Made by a program: the position numbers and the translations under genes. Of a stretch of 64,000 nt of DNA, positions 1 to 9,556 are shown one piece after another (positions within the stretch are counted from its first letter, which is position 1; each line of letters begins with the position of its first letter). The DNA comes from Entomortierella parvispora (lineage: Eukaryota > Mortierellomycota > Mortierellomycetes > Mortierellales > Mortierellaceae), in NCBI GenBank assembly GCA_963573315.1, contig OY752151.1, forward strand, positions 124,001 through 188,000. Direction: 5' to 3'. The notes below the pieces were generated by a model, which ran no database searches, was not told where the DNA came from, and saw only the letters and a list, made by a program, of their open reading frames with translations.

Positions 1-2
1 TG

Positions 3-881
3 AATGAGATGACTAAGACTTTTCAAGTGCAGCATCGTCTTGTCACCCCATATCATCCTCGTGGTAACGGAGTCGCTGAGAATCATGTCAAAACGGCATG
101 TAACATCATTCGCAAAGAGTGCCAAGATCAGAAAGACAAGTGGGCACAGCATGCGCCGAGGGCTCAGCTCGCTATGAATACCAAGGTCGCTGCGCTTCAC
201 AACTCTTCACCTTACTCGTTATTCTTTGCACGTCAAGCCAATGGTGTTAGCAAATATCCAGTCGACAAAGAGGGAAACTTATCCCAGGAGGAGCTCTTTA
301 AGCGCTTCGATTACATGAACGAAGTTGTCTTTCCAGCTATTGAGACCAGAGTCAAAACGTATCAACGCCGCAAGGCTGATGAATTTAATCGGATGGTGCT
401 ACTCAATGAGTTTGCGGATGGTGCGAAGGTTATGTCCTTGGACCCAATCAAGGGTGATAAACTTGCAGCCAGATATGAAGGACCCTACACTGTTGTGCGT
501 AAAACCACAGGTGGATCGTACATCTTAAAAGATGGAACGGGTGAAGAATTAGGCCGTGGGTTTGCCCCTTCTCAACTAAAGTTAGTCTTAGACGACTTTG
601 AAGAGACTAACGTTTACGAAGTGGAAAAAATTCTCGACCACAGGGAACAGCCTGGGGAGGGAGTAGAGTACCTGGTTAAATGGAAGGGATTTGAGAAGGT
701 CCGAGATCGAACCTGGGAACCTCCAGAAAGCTTTAATGAGAGGACATGCATTACAGACTACTGGAAGAGTCGCAATCGTCCAGAAGTGCAGTCCTCGATG
801 CAGAACTCGATTGATTCTCGCCAGACAGCAGAGAAGCGTAAGAGGACGGTTAATGAGCAAGAGTCTAGCTCAGAACAACGT
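3..881 (+). pseudogene. Ty3/Gypsy Pol C-terminus (integrase end plus chromodomain), element D1, 5' part outside window
   Basis: The frame is already open at the left edge, so this is the tail of a polyprotein. It begins inside the integrase core: TPYHPRGNGVAEN contains the glutamate of the D,D-35-E triad. A GPY-like linker (ARYEGPYTVVRK) follows and then a chromodomain (NVYEVEKILDH...YLVKWKGF...TWEPPES, roughly residues 200-260 of the visible part), which in chromoviruses directs integration towards chromatin marks. After the chromodomain the ORF runs into an antisense LTR-A at base 882 and stops there by chance. The natural 3' end lies beyond the insertion at about 2262-2280. Seen: motifs and junction. 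Inferred: the insertion interrupted an otherwise ordinary gypsy pol. Confidence 0.9.
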
Positions 882-1923
882 TGTGATGTTGTCTAATGTA
901 AGTATAGTCTAAGGTCAGCAATGAGCTGGAAGCGAAATTGATAACGAGAAGGAAGATGACTAACAGAAATCGTCGCTTACAGTTGATAGGGACTTTGCTC
1001 TCAGGGCCACAGGGATCAGGCACAACGCTGTTGTATGATCAGATACAGTCTCAAGGAGATAGTACTGGAGATAAACAGGAAGGAGAGAGAGTCAGCAAAG
1101 GGATCAAAAGATAAGCAGAACGAACTGGATGAAAACCAAGGACCACATACCGAAGAGCAGGCAGGTCCTAACGGGATCCAAACAGGAGAACAAAGACTAC
1201 AAGGCTAAGAGCACGACGGCGACTATACTATACTAATAACAACACAGGGGATGGGATGGGATCTAGTCAGTAAAGCAAGGCAAAGGAGATTCTATCTGGG
1301 AAAGGGGACAAGGTCGCCTAACTGAGGGTTCAGAGGAGACTCCGAGATATAACGAGGAGGATGGTTGGTCCCCAAGCACCAATGAAGGCCTCAGGGTGGG
1401 TTGCCAAGATCATAACAGGTCCACTCAGAAGAGATATGACATCGTAAGTATACCTCGCAAATGGCCAATTGATATCGGATAGGCGAGGGTCCAGGTGATC
1501 CTACGGAGCGATCGGAGGGCGGTACAGGACTTGATCAAGGAGGGCTGGCACACGGATGGATATGCTGCGAGAGTGGGCAGGGAGGATCAAGGGAACACAA
1601 AAGGTCTGGGGGATATCCAGGGAACAGTCAAGGCCCAGGGATTCGTATATTGCAACGGCGTCCAAAGGCTGATGGGGTTGAATATTGCAGCAACGCCAAG
1701 GGTAACTGCGAGACAGATACGAGCAGAAGGGAGGTGTTCTGGTGATCAACAAGGTACAGGAGGGAATCGTAAGGGGAAAAGGCAACCAGGAGCAAAGTGG
1801 ACTTTGCTCCCTTTTTTATAGAAAACAGAAAACAGGAACAAAAATAAAAAAATAACTAAATACTAAAAATAACTCTCTCTATCTCGCTCGCGTGGATCTG
1901 GGACCTGGATCCACTACACCACA
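882..1923 (-). repeat. LTR-A copy A1 (solo long terminal repeat, about 1,042 bp)
   Basis: Reads TGTGGTGT...ACATCACA on the minus strand, giving TG...CA ends with near-perfect terminal inverted repeats. Near its 5' end (minus strand) it carries a TATAAAAAA box. An almost identical copy of the same length is at 8514-9556 and a diverged plus-strand copy at 6458-7268. No internal retroelement genes are attached. The ORF that crosses most of it recurs in A3 but looks like chance coding in a conserved repeat. It sits at the very end of the D1 pol, antisense to it. Confidence 0.85.
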
Positions 1924-2261
1924 CCGTCGTGCTCTTAGCCTTGTAGTCTTTGTTCTCCTGTTTGGATCCCGTTAGGACCTGCCTGCTCTTCGGTATGTGG
2001 TCCTTGGTTTTCATCCAGTTCGTTCTGCTTATCTTTTGATCCCTTTGCTGACTCTCTCTCCTTCCTGTTTATCTCCAGTACTATCTCCTTGAGACTGTAT
2101 CTGATCATACAACAGCGTTGTGCCTGATCCCTGTGGCCCTGAGAGCAAAGTCCCTATCAACTGTAAGCGACGATTTCTGTTAGTCATCTTTCTTCTCGTT
2201 ATCAATTTCGCTTCCAGCTCATTGCTGACCTTAGACTATACTTACATTAGACAACATCACA
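1924..2261 (+). repeat. Inverted 338-bp LTR-A fragment abutting A1
   Basis: This is the plus-strand (inverted) copy of bases 882-1219, the LTR-A 3' third, ending in ACATCACA. I found one mismatch between the two arms (a T/C at the position facing the GAGAAGGAAG tract). The private variants of A1 that differ from copy A3 are shared by this fragment, so it derives from A1 or its immediate parent. Together they form a stem of about 338 bp with a loop of about 700 bases. Confidence 0.85.
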
Positions 2262-2337
2262 CCGTTACCTTCAGTAAGTCAAAATATTTCAACAGCCTTC
2301 AAGCAACAGCATAATATCATTTTTTAAAAGGGGAAGG
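2262..2337 (+). other. 3' tail of element D1 with polypurine tract
   Basis: This short stretch continues the D1 pol after the LTR-A complex: the pol frame can be followed to a stop within a few codons. It then ends in TTTTTTAAAAGGGGAAGG directly against the TG of the next LTR (2338). A purine tract against an LTR is the plus-strand primer site of LTR retrotransposons. The mirror-image tract AAGAGGGGAAGG of element B (8470-8481) supports the assignment. Confidence 0.75.
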
Positions 2338-2448
2338 TGTAACAGATATACGGTGACATCACGCGATGGACACCTATAATAGATAGAAACTTGCAATATA
2401 ATAAACCGCACTTCTTGTCTCCACTCGTCCCTCGGCCTTCCTATTGCA
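2338..2448 (+). repeat. LTR-D, 111 bp, shared between D1 and D2
   Basis: Begins TGTAACAG and ends CTATTGCA, directly preceded by a polypurine tract and followed by TGGTAGCAAAGG, a primer-binding-site-like sequence. Its termini resemble those of the element B LTR (TGCAACAG...CTATTACA on the minus strand), so D and B are related families. It has pol and polypurine tract on its left and leader plus gag on its right, so it is the 3' LTR of one copy and the 5' LTR of the next. Confidence 0.75.
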
Positions 2449-2466
2449 TGGTAGCAAAGGTTCCTC
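2449..2466 (+). other. Primer-binding site of element D2
   Basis: TGGTAGCAAAGGTTCCTC immediately follows the LTR. The TGG start pairs with a tRNA CCA end. The same first 13 bases occur at the equivalent position in element B (minus strand 14418-14406), showing that the site is conserved. I cannot name the tRNA from the window. Confidence 0.6.
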
Positions 2467-2475
2467 GATCCACTG

Positions 2476-2580
2476 ACCCCTAACCCTGACCCCGACCCCT
2501 ACCCCTGCCCCTACCCCTGCCCCTGCCCCTGCCCCCTGACTCCTGACTCCTGCCCCCTGACCCCTGCCCCCGCCACCCTG
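2476..2580 (+). repeat. C-rich degenerate hexamer tract (CCCCTR variants) in the D2 leader
   Basis: About 100 bases are built from CCCCTGA, CCCCTGC, CCCCTAC and one CCCTAA-like unit, with no perfect array. It sits between the primer-binding site and the gag start. It looks like a simple-sequence expansion inside the element's untranslated leader. The resemblance to telomere repeats is weak. Confidence 0.6.
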
Positions 2581-2640
2581 TCCTCATCAAACCCCCTAGA
2601 CCCCATTGACACCCTCACAAACCTCTTCCACGGCCTCTCC

Positions 2641-3588
2641 ATGACATCCCCCGACACCATATCCACTGCCCCATCTGGCTTTGCATCCGCCACCTTCCGC
2701 TTCCCCCAACCCGAGCCCTACAAGGGAGAAAGAGACGGGTTCAAATGCGAGATCTGGTTGACAGCCATCACACGGTTCTTCAAAGGCGCCCGTATCCCTG
2801 ATGACCAGCGCACTTTGCACGCTGCTATCTTTCTGACCGGGGATGCCACACTCTGGTGGGATGGTAATGTTCTCACTGACGACGCTCCCTGGGACGACTT
2901 TGTTAAAAGCTTCCGTGCTGCATTCCAACCTGCTGGATTCATCGACCAGGTGCGCACTATGCTTTTTGACATCAGGATGACCTCTACAGTGCCAGACTAT
3001 GTCGCTCGTACTCGGAAGTACATGTCCTTCCTGACCCCTCACGACATGGGCCCTGAAGCCCGCCGCACACTTGAACAGGCCGCTACAGCTTGCTTCTTGA
3101 AAGGCGCACCCCAAGCGCTTCGACAAGTCCTCCTCACGTACAAACTCAACAACCCCGCGACCACCATCCACGACTTGTGCAGCGTAGCGGAACAGTTTGA
3201 TCAGATCTACGAATACTCTGCTGGTCCTTCGAAATCTACATCTTCTGCGGGTCTCGACTATACCGTAGCCAACGCCGCCGCCACACAACAGTCCAACATG
3301 GCGATGGAGATCGACAACATCGGCAACCCTATGGCAGCACTAATGACATCAATCGCTAATCTAACCCTGCAGCTTAACAACCTCCAAGGCCCTCGCCTTC
3401 GAAAACTCTCGTTTGAGGAACGCGAACGACTCAGAGCGAATAACGGATGCTTTCGCTGCCGCCAGGAAAAAGCCGGACACTATGCCGGTAACTGTCCCTT
3501 GCGCAATTCTTCCGGACGGCGCTCCCTTAACAACGTTGGAATGACTAACGAGAGCGGTTCCCAGTCGGGAAATGCTCCCGGCAACTAA
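2641..3588 (+). CDS. Gag polyprotein of element D2
   Basis: A 315-residue capsid/nucleocapsid protein. A retrotrans_gag-type helical core runs over about residues 20-200 (FLTGDATLWWDGN, WDDFVKSFRAAF, later the ATACFLKGAP segment). A zinc knuckle near residue 275 reads CFRCRQEKAGHYAGNC. The knuckle spacing is C-X2-C-X6-H-X4-C, two residues longer than the canonical C-X2-C-X4-H-X4-C seen in element B. The ATG at 2641 is the first in frame after the leader. A G_GGA_AAT slippery heptamer sits 15 bases before the stop, and the -1 frame stays open for only about 30 codons, so the pol is missing. Confidence 0.85.
   Translation: MTSPDTISTAPSGFASATFRFPQPEPYKGERDGFKCEIWLTAITRFFKGARIPDDQRTLHAAIFLTGDATLWWDGNVLTDDAPWDDFVKSFRAAFQPAGFIDQVRTMLFDIRMTSTVPDYVARTRKYMSFLTPHDMGPEARRTLEQAATACFLKGAPQALRQVLLTYKLNNPATTIHDLCSVAEQFDQIYEYSAGPSKSTSSAGLDYTVANAAATQQSNMAMEIDNIGNPMAALMTSIANLTLQLNNLQGPRLRKLSFEERERLRANNGCFRCRQEKAGHYAGNCPLRNSSGRRSLNNVGMTNESGSQSGNAPGN
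3567..3573 (+). promoter_or_regulatory. Candidate -1 ribosomal frameshift site of D2 gag (GGGAAAT)
   Basis: In the gag frame the heptamer reads G_GGA_AAT, a textbook X_XXY_YYZ arrangement. The equivalent position in element B reads G_GGA_AAA with the same following residues (APGD/N, stop). Shifting by -1 opens the frame in which pol is expected. Confidence 0.65.
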
Positions 3589-4095
3589 GGTCGGTCCGGA
3601 CCTCAGTTGCCGAAACTGTTGTTGTATATCAGGGTTCTCAAGGGGCACAGATAGACAATTAGCAGTCAGAGATAAGCCTCCCAGGTGGCCCTAGAAAAAG
3701 GGACACCGAGGAGGAAACAATAAGATCCTTCTTCTTGTCCCAACACTCATTTTGTAAGTGAAAATATCGCATTTTTTTTGTTGAATTCCAAAAAAGGTTC
3801 TTTGTGCCAATCAAGTCAATTGAGGAAGCACAACCAACGAACACACCCCAACTGTAAAGATTTTCCTGCTGTTAAGGAAAATCTCGGCAGTGTGTGATTC
3901 GTTCAAGTGTATATCAAACAGACCAGCAAACGTCTTTTGATAGGTCCTGGCTTTCTCGTAAAGAAACTCAGAACCGACACACCATAGAAAACTTTTCAGC
4001 TTTCTATTTTTGTTTCAGTAAGCAGTCAACAATCCTTAGGGAGAATTGGCGCTAACACTGTACTTGATCATCTTCTTTATTTCACAGCAGTGAAT
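3589..4095. other. Junction region between D2 gag and element E
   Basis: After the D2 gag stop, the -1 frame is open for about 30 codons and ends near 3660. The remainder holds no recognisable protein. It includes AAGGAAAATCTCGGCAG and the mirror-like CTGCTGTTAAGG around 3870. It may contain the 5' leader or LTR remnant of element E, but no TG...CA pair could be identified. Confidence 0.4.
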
Positions 4096-6457
4096 ATGAG
4101 TGATCAGGGTGACCCGCCTGCAGATGGAGTAACCCCTACCGTGGAGGCGAATGTTGAGGTTCCAATGAGAACACTCTCAATTGAACCCAACAGTCCAGTG
4201 CAAGATTATCCAGCTTTTGGAGGATCGAACATGGAAGTGGATGACGAAGGACCTCCAATCCTGAGTCAACAACGTTCTAGTCAACAAGCCACAATTGAAC
4301 CCCAATCTCTCTTTCTTTTCCCAAGAATGCAGACGAGGTTCGACAGTTTATCGCTGTTCAGGGTGAGCTGTTGAAGAAAAGGACGCAGGAGAAATTGGTC
4401 CTGACGGCTTTGAGTTTGGCGAATCCTGGTAAGGAGTCTCCAGAGACCAAAGCACGCATGGATGTTGTCAGCAATGACATGGAGCGGATCAAAAGTTACA
4501 TCCGTGCTTTTGAGTCTGTAGCGCTCGACTTTAGTACGGCGAACAGAGCGGCATCCTCGGTGGACCAGCTGCAGACGACAGACCACGGATCTGGGAATGG
4601 CGGTGCTACCCAACAGGCTAGCAAGGATGAACGAGAGGTGAAAATCTCCTCGGACACCCCACGTTATCATGGAAAGGTGGAGCCCCATCTGTTGCCCAAG
4701 GTCGACCCCAAGACATCCGGCCCTGTCATGACGAATGTCCGGGAGTTTCTGCACGAATTCCGTCAAAAAGGAATGCTGAGGTACACCAGTGCTAAGTTCC
4801 AGCAGATTGCCTTTCGACTTTTGTCGTTGGCAAACATGGATGTGAAAACCAGTGACGCTTTTGCGATGGCCCATGCGAAGTGCCCAGAAGTTGCGAAAGG
4901 CAAGGAGTGGGACTGGGACAAATGTGAGAAAGTCTTCGTGGACTGTGCTCTCACGACCCTGGAGAAAACACTAGAGGTGGACGAATTTGCGCAAGCAGTA
5001 CGAGAGAAAGGTGAATCGTTCGATTCGTATTGCAATCGTCTGAACCGTCTCATCGAGGTGTACAAGGTGAAGGAATTGCCCAAGCATGCCGATGTCACAC
5101 AGACATTGCGTATGTCGGTGCCATCCCTAACTTGACGGTCATGGAGCTAGCTGAAGTTCAGCAACGGATCCTCAAGTTCATCGGAATGGTGATGCCGGAT
5201 GTCACAACACTGGACTTCTTAATGAAGGCGATCCCGCAAGTTCATGGTCAAGATGACTGTTCGGAATGGAAGACGGTCATTGACGCGGCAAAGAAGAGAA
5301 AGACCGTTAAAGAGCAGGAGGAGCTGCGCCAGTCTCAACAGGCGAAGGACAAATCGCAGAAAAGGTCTGCGAACAATGACCAGACAAAGAGTGCTCCAAT
5401 GGAAGCGAACGCCGCTCCAAAGGAAGCAAGAAATGGTCTGTTCAACGCGGGCAGGAATGGCTTCGGAGGCGGTAACTTCCGTGGCCACAACAAGACTTGG
5501 ACCAGAGGTGGTGGTAGGGGAGGCAGAGGCAGCCCCTATCATAACCATGAAGGTCAAGGTGAGTGTGATGTTGACGACGATGAATCTCAGACTGTAATAG
5601 AGAACAGTGAGGAAAGTGAGGTACTCAAATACCATTCTTTACGACAGATTCCCGTCCAGGCGGAAGCAGATCTAACGCTTGAAACCAAGGATAACCGGGA
5701 AGAGAAAAGCGACACGGCATGTGAGATAGATGCAGGTGTAAAGCAGAATAAAACGGTTCGGTTTCAACCTACACTCAAAGAAATCTCGGAGTCGGAAGCA
5801 GAAGTAAGAAAAAAAAAGCTGCGTGAAAGGAAGAAGACGAAGAGAAAGAGACAGCTAGCGAAGAGAAAAGCTATGTTGAGCAGGCAGGTTCATGGACAAC
5901 CGCCGCCAGCACGTCTCTCCGACGGGGGGGAAGGTGATGGTGGAGGAGAAGTGGCCGCAAGCACAGCAGTGAGAGTGAAGCCTAGGAAGAAGAAAAAGAA
6001 AAAAAAGAAAGAGAGGGAAAAAGGAGTGAGACCCCTCCCGAAATCCACAGTCATGAAGGAACAAGAGACGAGCTCAGCCTCAACTATTAATAGCCCGGTG
6101 ATCGATCGGCCAAAATCAGCCCCAACCTTAATTAAGCATCAAAGGGCGAAGCGATGGTCAGATGGAATGGACAGCTTGGAGGAGTTTTTACACGACGAAG
6201 ATTCGTTGTCGTATGCAAAGCTCACTGTCTATGAAGAATCACTAGAGGAAGAAGAGAATGTGAGATACAGTGGTGTTCCGCTCTATAATTTTCATGAAGA
6301 TGTGATCGGTCAGATAAAACACATCAGCGCTAGTAAAAAGAGCAAAACGGACAACAGACTGTACATACACGTTACGTTATTTGATGAACGATGCATGGCG
6401 TTGATTGATACTGGAGCAACCCATTCGTTCATCAGCGAAACGATAGTTGAGAAGCAC
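4096..6457 (+). pseudogene. Element E: decayed Gag-protease with two frameshifts, cut by LTR-A2
   Basis: Three overlapping frames encode consecutive parts of one protein. The first starts at 4096 (MSDQGDPPADGV). A frameshift in the pyrimidine run near 4305-4322 leads to a Gag-like helical region (NVREFLHEFRQKGMLRY; KHADVTQTL). A second break near 5100-5115 leads to a long basic, Arg/Gly-rich and Lys-rich linker. The last part is a retropepsin active site, ALIDTGATHSFIS. The RGG-type nucleic-acid-binding stretch replaces a zinc knuckle. LTR-A2 begins 13 codons after the protease active site, so RT, RNase H and integrase are gone. Two frameshifts plus truncation make it non-functional. Confidence 0.75.
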
Positions 6458-7268
6458 TGTGGTGTAGTGGATCCAGGTCCCAGATCCACGCGAGCGAGAT
6501 AGAGAGAGTTATTTTTAGTATTTAGTTATTTTTTTATTTTTGTTCCTATAAAAAAGGGAGCAAAGTCCACTTTGCTCCTGGTTGCCTTTTTCCCATACGA
6601 TTCCTGTCTGTACACTTTGTTGAACCCTTCAGAACCATTTACACCCCCATTACACTCTGCCCGTTATCCCATTTGCAGTTGCCTTCCGACAGGCCCGCCG
6701 TAGACGCCTTAATCCCTATTGCCAAGTCGATATACCCTGGATACACAGACCCATTTGTTCTGTCGATCGACTGTGTGCACTCTCCCTTTCAAGACCTACC
6801 TGTATCCGTTTTCGTCAAGCGATCCGCAACCGTTCGACCCGTTGGACCTACTCGACAAGTCTCCCGTTGATATCTGTCGCCTCTTCCTTCCTGATCTCGT
6901 CGCTCCGTTGGCCCTTGCCTATTTACGAGGTATAACAATGTCTTGTCTCTTTTGAGTGGACTTGTACGATCTCGGCAGCCCGTTCCTGAGGCCTTAACTG
7001 GCGCTTGGGAGAACCCCCTTACCTTCTTTCCGCCTCCCCTCGAGTCTCTTCTGAACTCTCAGTTAGGCAGCCTTGTACCCTTTCCCAGATAGAATATCTT
7101 TGCCTTGCTTTACTGACTAGATCCCATCCCATCCCCTTGCGTTGTTACTAGTGTAGTATAGTAGCCGTCGTGCTCTTAGCCTTGTAGTCTTTGTTCTCCT
7201 GTTTGGATCCCGTTAGGACCTGCCTGCTCTTTGGTATGTGGTCCTTGGTTTTCATCCAGTTCGTTCTG
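6458..7268 (+). repeat. LTR-A copy A2, 3'-truncated by element C
   Basis: Begins TGTGGTGTAGTGG like the other LTR-A copies. It is close to them at both the 5' part (TATAAAAAA at 6547-6555) and the 3' part (CGTCGTGCTCTTAGCC) but differs strongly in the middle third, so it is an older or separate subfamily. It stops at 7268, where LTR-C begins. The missing LTR-A end is not found right of element C, so a deletion or recombination has occurred. Confidence 0.75.
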
Positions 7269-7719
7269 TGTCACGAAACGTCGCAGATTCAGATCGTACG
7301 AAGTACGCGTCTCTTGTACCCCTGGTCTAGGATCGCGAACCTAGGATCTGTATCCGCACTCATTGGCTTATCCTCTGATCTCCGACAAGTACCCCTGGCG
7401 TCCAGGTTCTGGACCTAGGGTTATAGCTAGCCTTAGTACGTATCTATCGGCCGCACCTATCAAGACCTCCATCTCGTTCTCCTTCAACTATGTTGCCATC
7501 CCGGACCCTACTCATAGGTCCGGCTTATGATTAGTACCTGCTCGGATATGTATCCTACTCTTCCGTGTCATCTCTGACTCAACGCAGGCCTGGTCCAGGC
7601 CTTCATCACTCTCTAGTATATAAACCCCCCTGTCCTCTTGCTTTGTTCCTCAGTCTGCAATCCACAATAGACCACACCTTTCCTTCACCTTCTTGTTCCT
7701 GTCTTGTCCGATCGTGACA
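7269..7719 (+). repeat. 5' LTR of element C
   Basis: TGTCACGAAACG...ATCGTGACA has TG...CA ends with a perfect TGTCACG/CGTGACA inverted terminus. TATATAAA at 7615-7623 gives a plausible promoter about 100 bases before the LTR end. The sequence just after the LTR (TTGCAGACTC) is not a typical TGG primer site, so the priming tRNA is unclear. Confidence 0.9.
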
Positions 7720-8025
7720 TTGCAGACTCTACACATCCTGCCTCCTCGTCTTTCCTTCTAGACACACTCCTCCTCCACTCTTGCTGCTTCCACTTTGCAG
7801 CAACCCCCTTTTAGTAGTAGTTCACCTGTCCTAGGGTTACTGTCCGCAATCCACCGTCCGGGGTCATTCGCGTCGATAAAAGTAAACTGGTCGACTTCTT
7901 GTTTCTCCACTGTTCTTCTTGCACATTTCCTGCTCTCCTTGGCCCGCGAAATTTGCATTGCTCGCGAACAGGAAATCTTTAAAAAAGCTTAATTTTCCTC
8001 TTGTTCCCTCTTCGTTTTCGCTACC

Positions 8026-8232
8026 ATGGACCACAACCAACACGACCAGCAGGGTATCTACACCTTGCACCACATCGCCGAACAAGCTGAGAACCCGGAC
8101 GTGAATCCCCAAGTTGTCCTCCAGCATCTGCAAGCTACAATGCAACAGGTAGAAGTGCTGCAACAGCAGATGACTGCCATGGCCGAGGCCACATCGAACA
8201 CTTCGTCCGCCTCTGTTGTCCAAGAGGCTATC
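8026..8232 (+). pseudogene. Gag of element C, N-terminal part, interrupted by element B
   Basis: Starts MDHNQHDQQGIYTLHHIAEQ, then a coiled-coil-like segment rich in Gln (VVLQHLQATMQQVEVLQQQM). The frame is interrupted at 8233 by the LTR of element B. The C-terminal part resumes at 14661 after the duplicated target and keeps the same frame. The first ATG after the LTR leader is used as start. Before the insertion of B this was an intact gag. Confidence 0.8.
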
Positions 8233-8469
8233 TGTAATAGGCACAGAGGGGAATGCAAGGGAGAGACCGGGAGAGGGGACAGGGATAAGGACCAGGGACA
8301 GGGACAGGGGAAGAGATAGAGTTGGGAGAACGAATGATGTTTATTATGTAGGGGGGATGGGGGTATATATATACGTCTGTGTGGCTGTGTGGCTGTGGTG
8401 GCTATGATGGTATTGTTTGGAGTGTAGTTTTGGAGTGTAGTTTTGGAGCGTAGCTAATCTTCTGTTGCA
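8233..8469 (-). repeat. 3' LTR of element B (237 bp)
   Basis: On the minus strand it runs TGCAACAG...CTATTACA. It holds two near copies of GGAGTGTAGTTTT (read on plus) and TATATATAC. One base separates it from the partner LTR at 14419-14655. Confidence 0.93.
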
Positions 8470-8481
8470 CCTTCCCCTCTT
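8470..8481 (-). other. Polypurine tract of element B
   Basis: On the minus strand AAGAGGGGAAGG directly abuts the 3' LTR. It is the expected plus-strand primer and matches the AAAAGGGGAAGG tract of element D (2326-2337). Confidence 0.75.
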
Positions 8482-8513
8482 AAAAAAAATTCGGTTATAG
8501 GCGGTTGTCGCGT

Positions 8514-9556
8514 TGTGATGTTGTCTAATGTAAGTATAGTCTAAGGTCAGCAATGAGCTGGAAGCGAAATTGATAACGAGAAGAAAGATGACTAACAAAA
8601 ATCGTCGCTTACAGTTGATAGGGACTTTGCTCTCAGGGCCACAGGGAATCAGGCACAACGCTGTTGTATGATCAGATACAGTCTCAAGGAGATAGTACTG
8701 GAGATAAACAGGAAGGAGAGAGAGTCAGCAAAGGGATCAAAAGATAAGTAGAACGAACTGGATGAAAACCAAGGACCACATACCGAAGAGCAGGCAGGTC
8801 CTAACGAGATCCAAACAGGAGAACAAAGACTACAAGGCTAAGAGCACGACGGCGACTATACTATACTAATAACAACACAGGGGATGGGATGGGATCTAGT
8901 CAGTAAAGCAAGGCAAAGGAGATTCTATCTGGGAAAGGGGACAAGGTCGCCTAACTGAGGGTTCAGAGGAGACTCCGAGATATAACGAGGAGGATGGTTG
9001 GTCCCCAAGCACCAATGAAGGCCTCAGGGTGGGTTGCCAAGATCATAACAGGTCCACTCAGAAGAGATATGACATCGTAAGTATACCTCGCAAATGGCCA
9101 ATTGATATCGGATAGGCGAGGGTCCAGGTGATCCTACGGAGCGATCGGAGGGCGGTACAGGACTTGATCAAGGAGGGCTGGCACACGGATGGATATGCTG
9201 CGAGAGTAGGCAGGGAGGATCAAGGGAACACAAAAGGTCTGGGGGATATCCAGGGAACAGTCAAGGCCCAGGGATTCGTATATTGCAACGGCGTCCAAAG
9301 GCTGATGGGGTTGAATATTGCAGCAACGCCAAGGGTAACTGCGAGACAGATACGAGCAGAAGGGAGGTGTTCTGGTGATCAACAAGGTACAGGGGGGAAT
9401 CGTAAGGGGAAAAGGCAACCAGGAGCAAAGTGGACTTTGCTCCCTTTTTTATAGAAAACAGAAAACAGGAACAAAAATAAAAAAATAACTAAATACTAAA
9501 AATAACTCTCTCTATCTCGCTCGCGTGGATCTGGGACCTGGATCCACTACACCACA
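8514..9556 (-). repeat. LTR-A copy A3, solo LTR inserted in element B
   Basis: 1,043 bp, nearly identical to A1 (882-1923), same TG...CA ends. It is flanked by a 4-bp direct repeat GCGT (8510-8513 and 9557-9560), extendable to GCGTT if the terminal T is counted, as expected for an insertion. Because of it, the B pol ORF ends with 14 residues encoded by the LTR (9512-9553) instead of its own last residues and stop. A lone LTR implies LTR-LTR recombination after insertion of a full LTR-A element. Confidence 0.88.

Noticed and set aside
1495..1821. A 108-residue ORF repeated almost identically at 9128-9454
   Set aside because: It lies wholly inside LTR-A copies. Its conservation is explained by recent LTR identity, the diverged copy A2 does not keep it, and the product has no protein-like features.
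2476..2580. A possible interstitial telomere
   Set aside because: Units are irregular (CCCCTGA, CCCCTGC, CCCCTAC) with hardly any CCCTAA, and the tract lies inside a retrotransposon leader.
2596..3288. A 230-residue minus-strand ORF over the D2 gag
   Set aside because: Antisense shadow of gag; the plus frame has capsid and zinc-knuckle motifs.
4096..6502. Element E as a host RNA-binding protein with an RGG domain
   Set aside because: The terminal IDTGATHSFIS protease motif and the Gag-like helical segment identify it as a retroelement, and its last residues come from LTR-A2.
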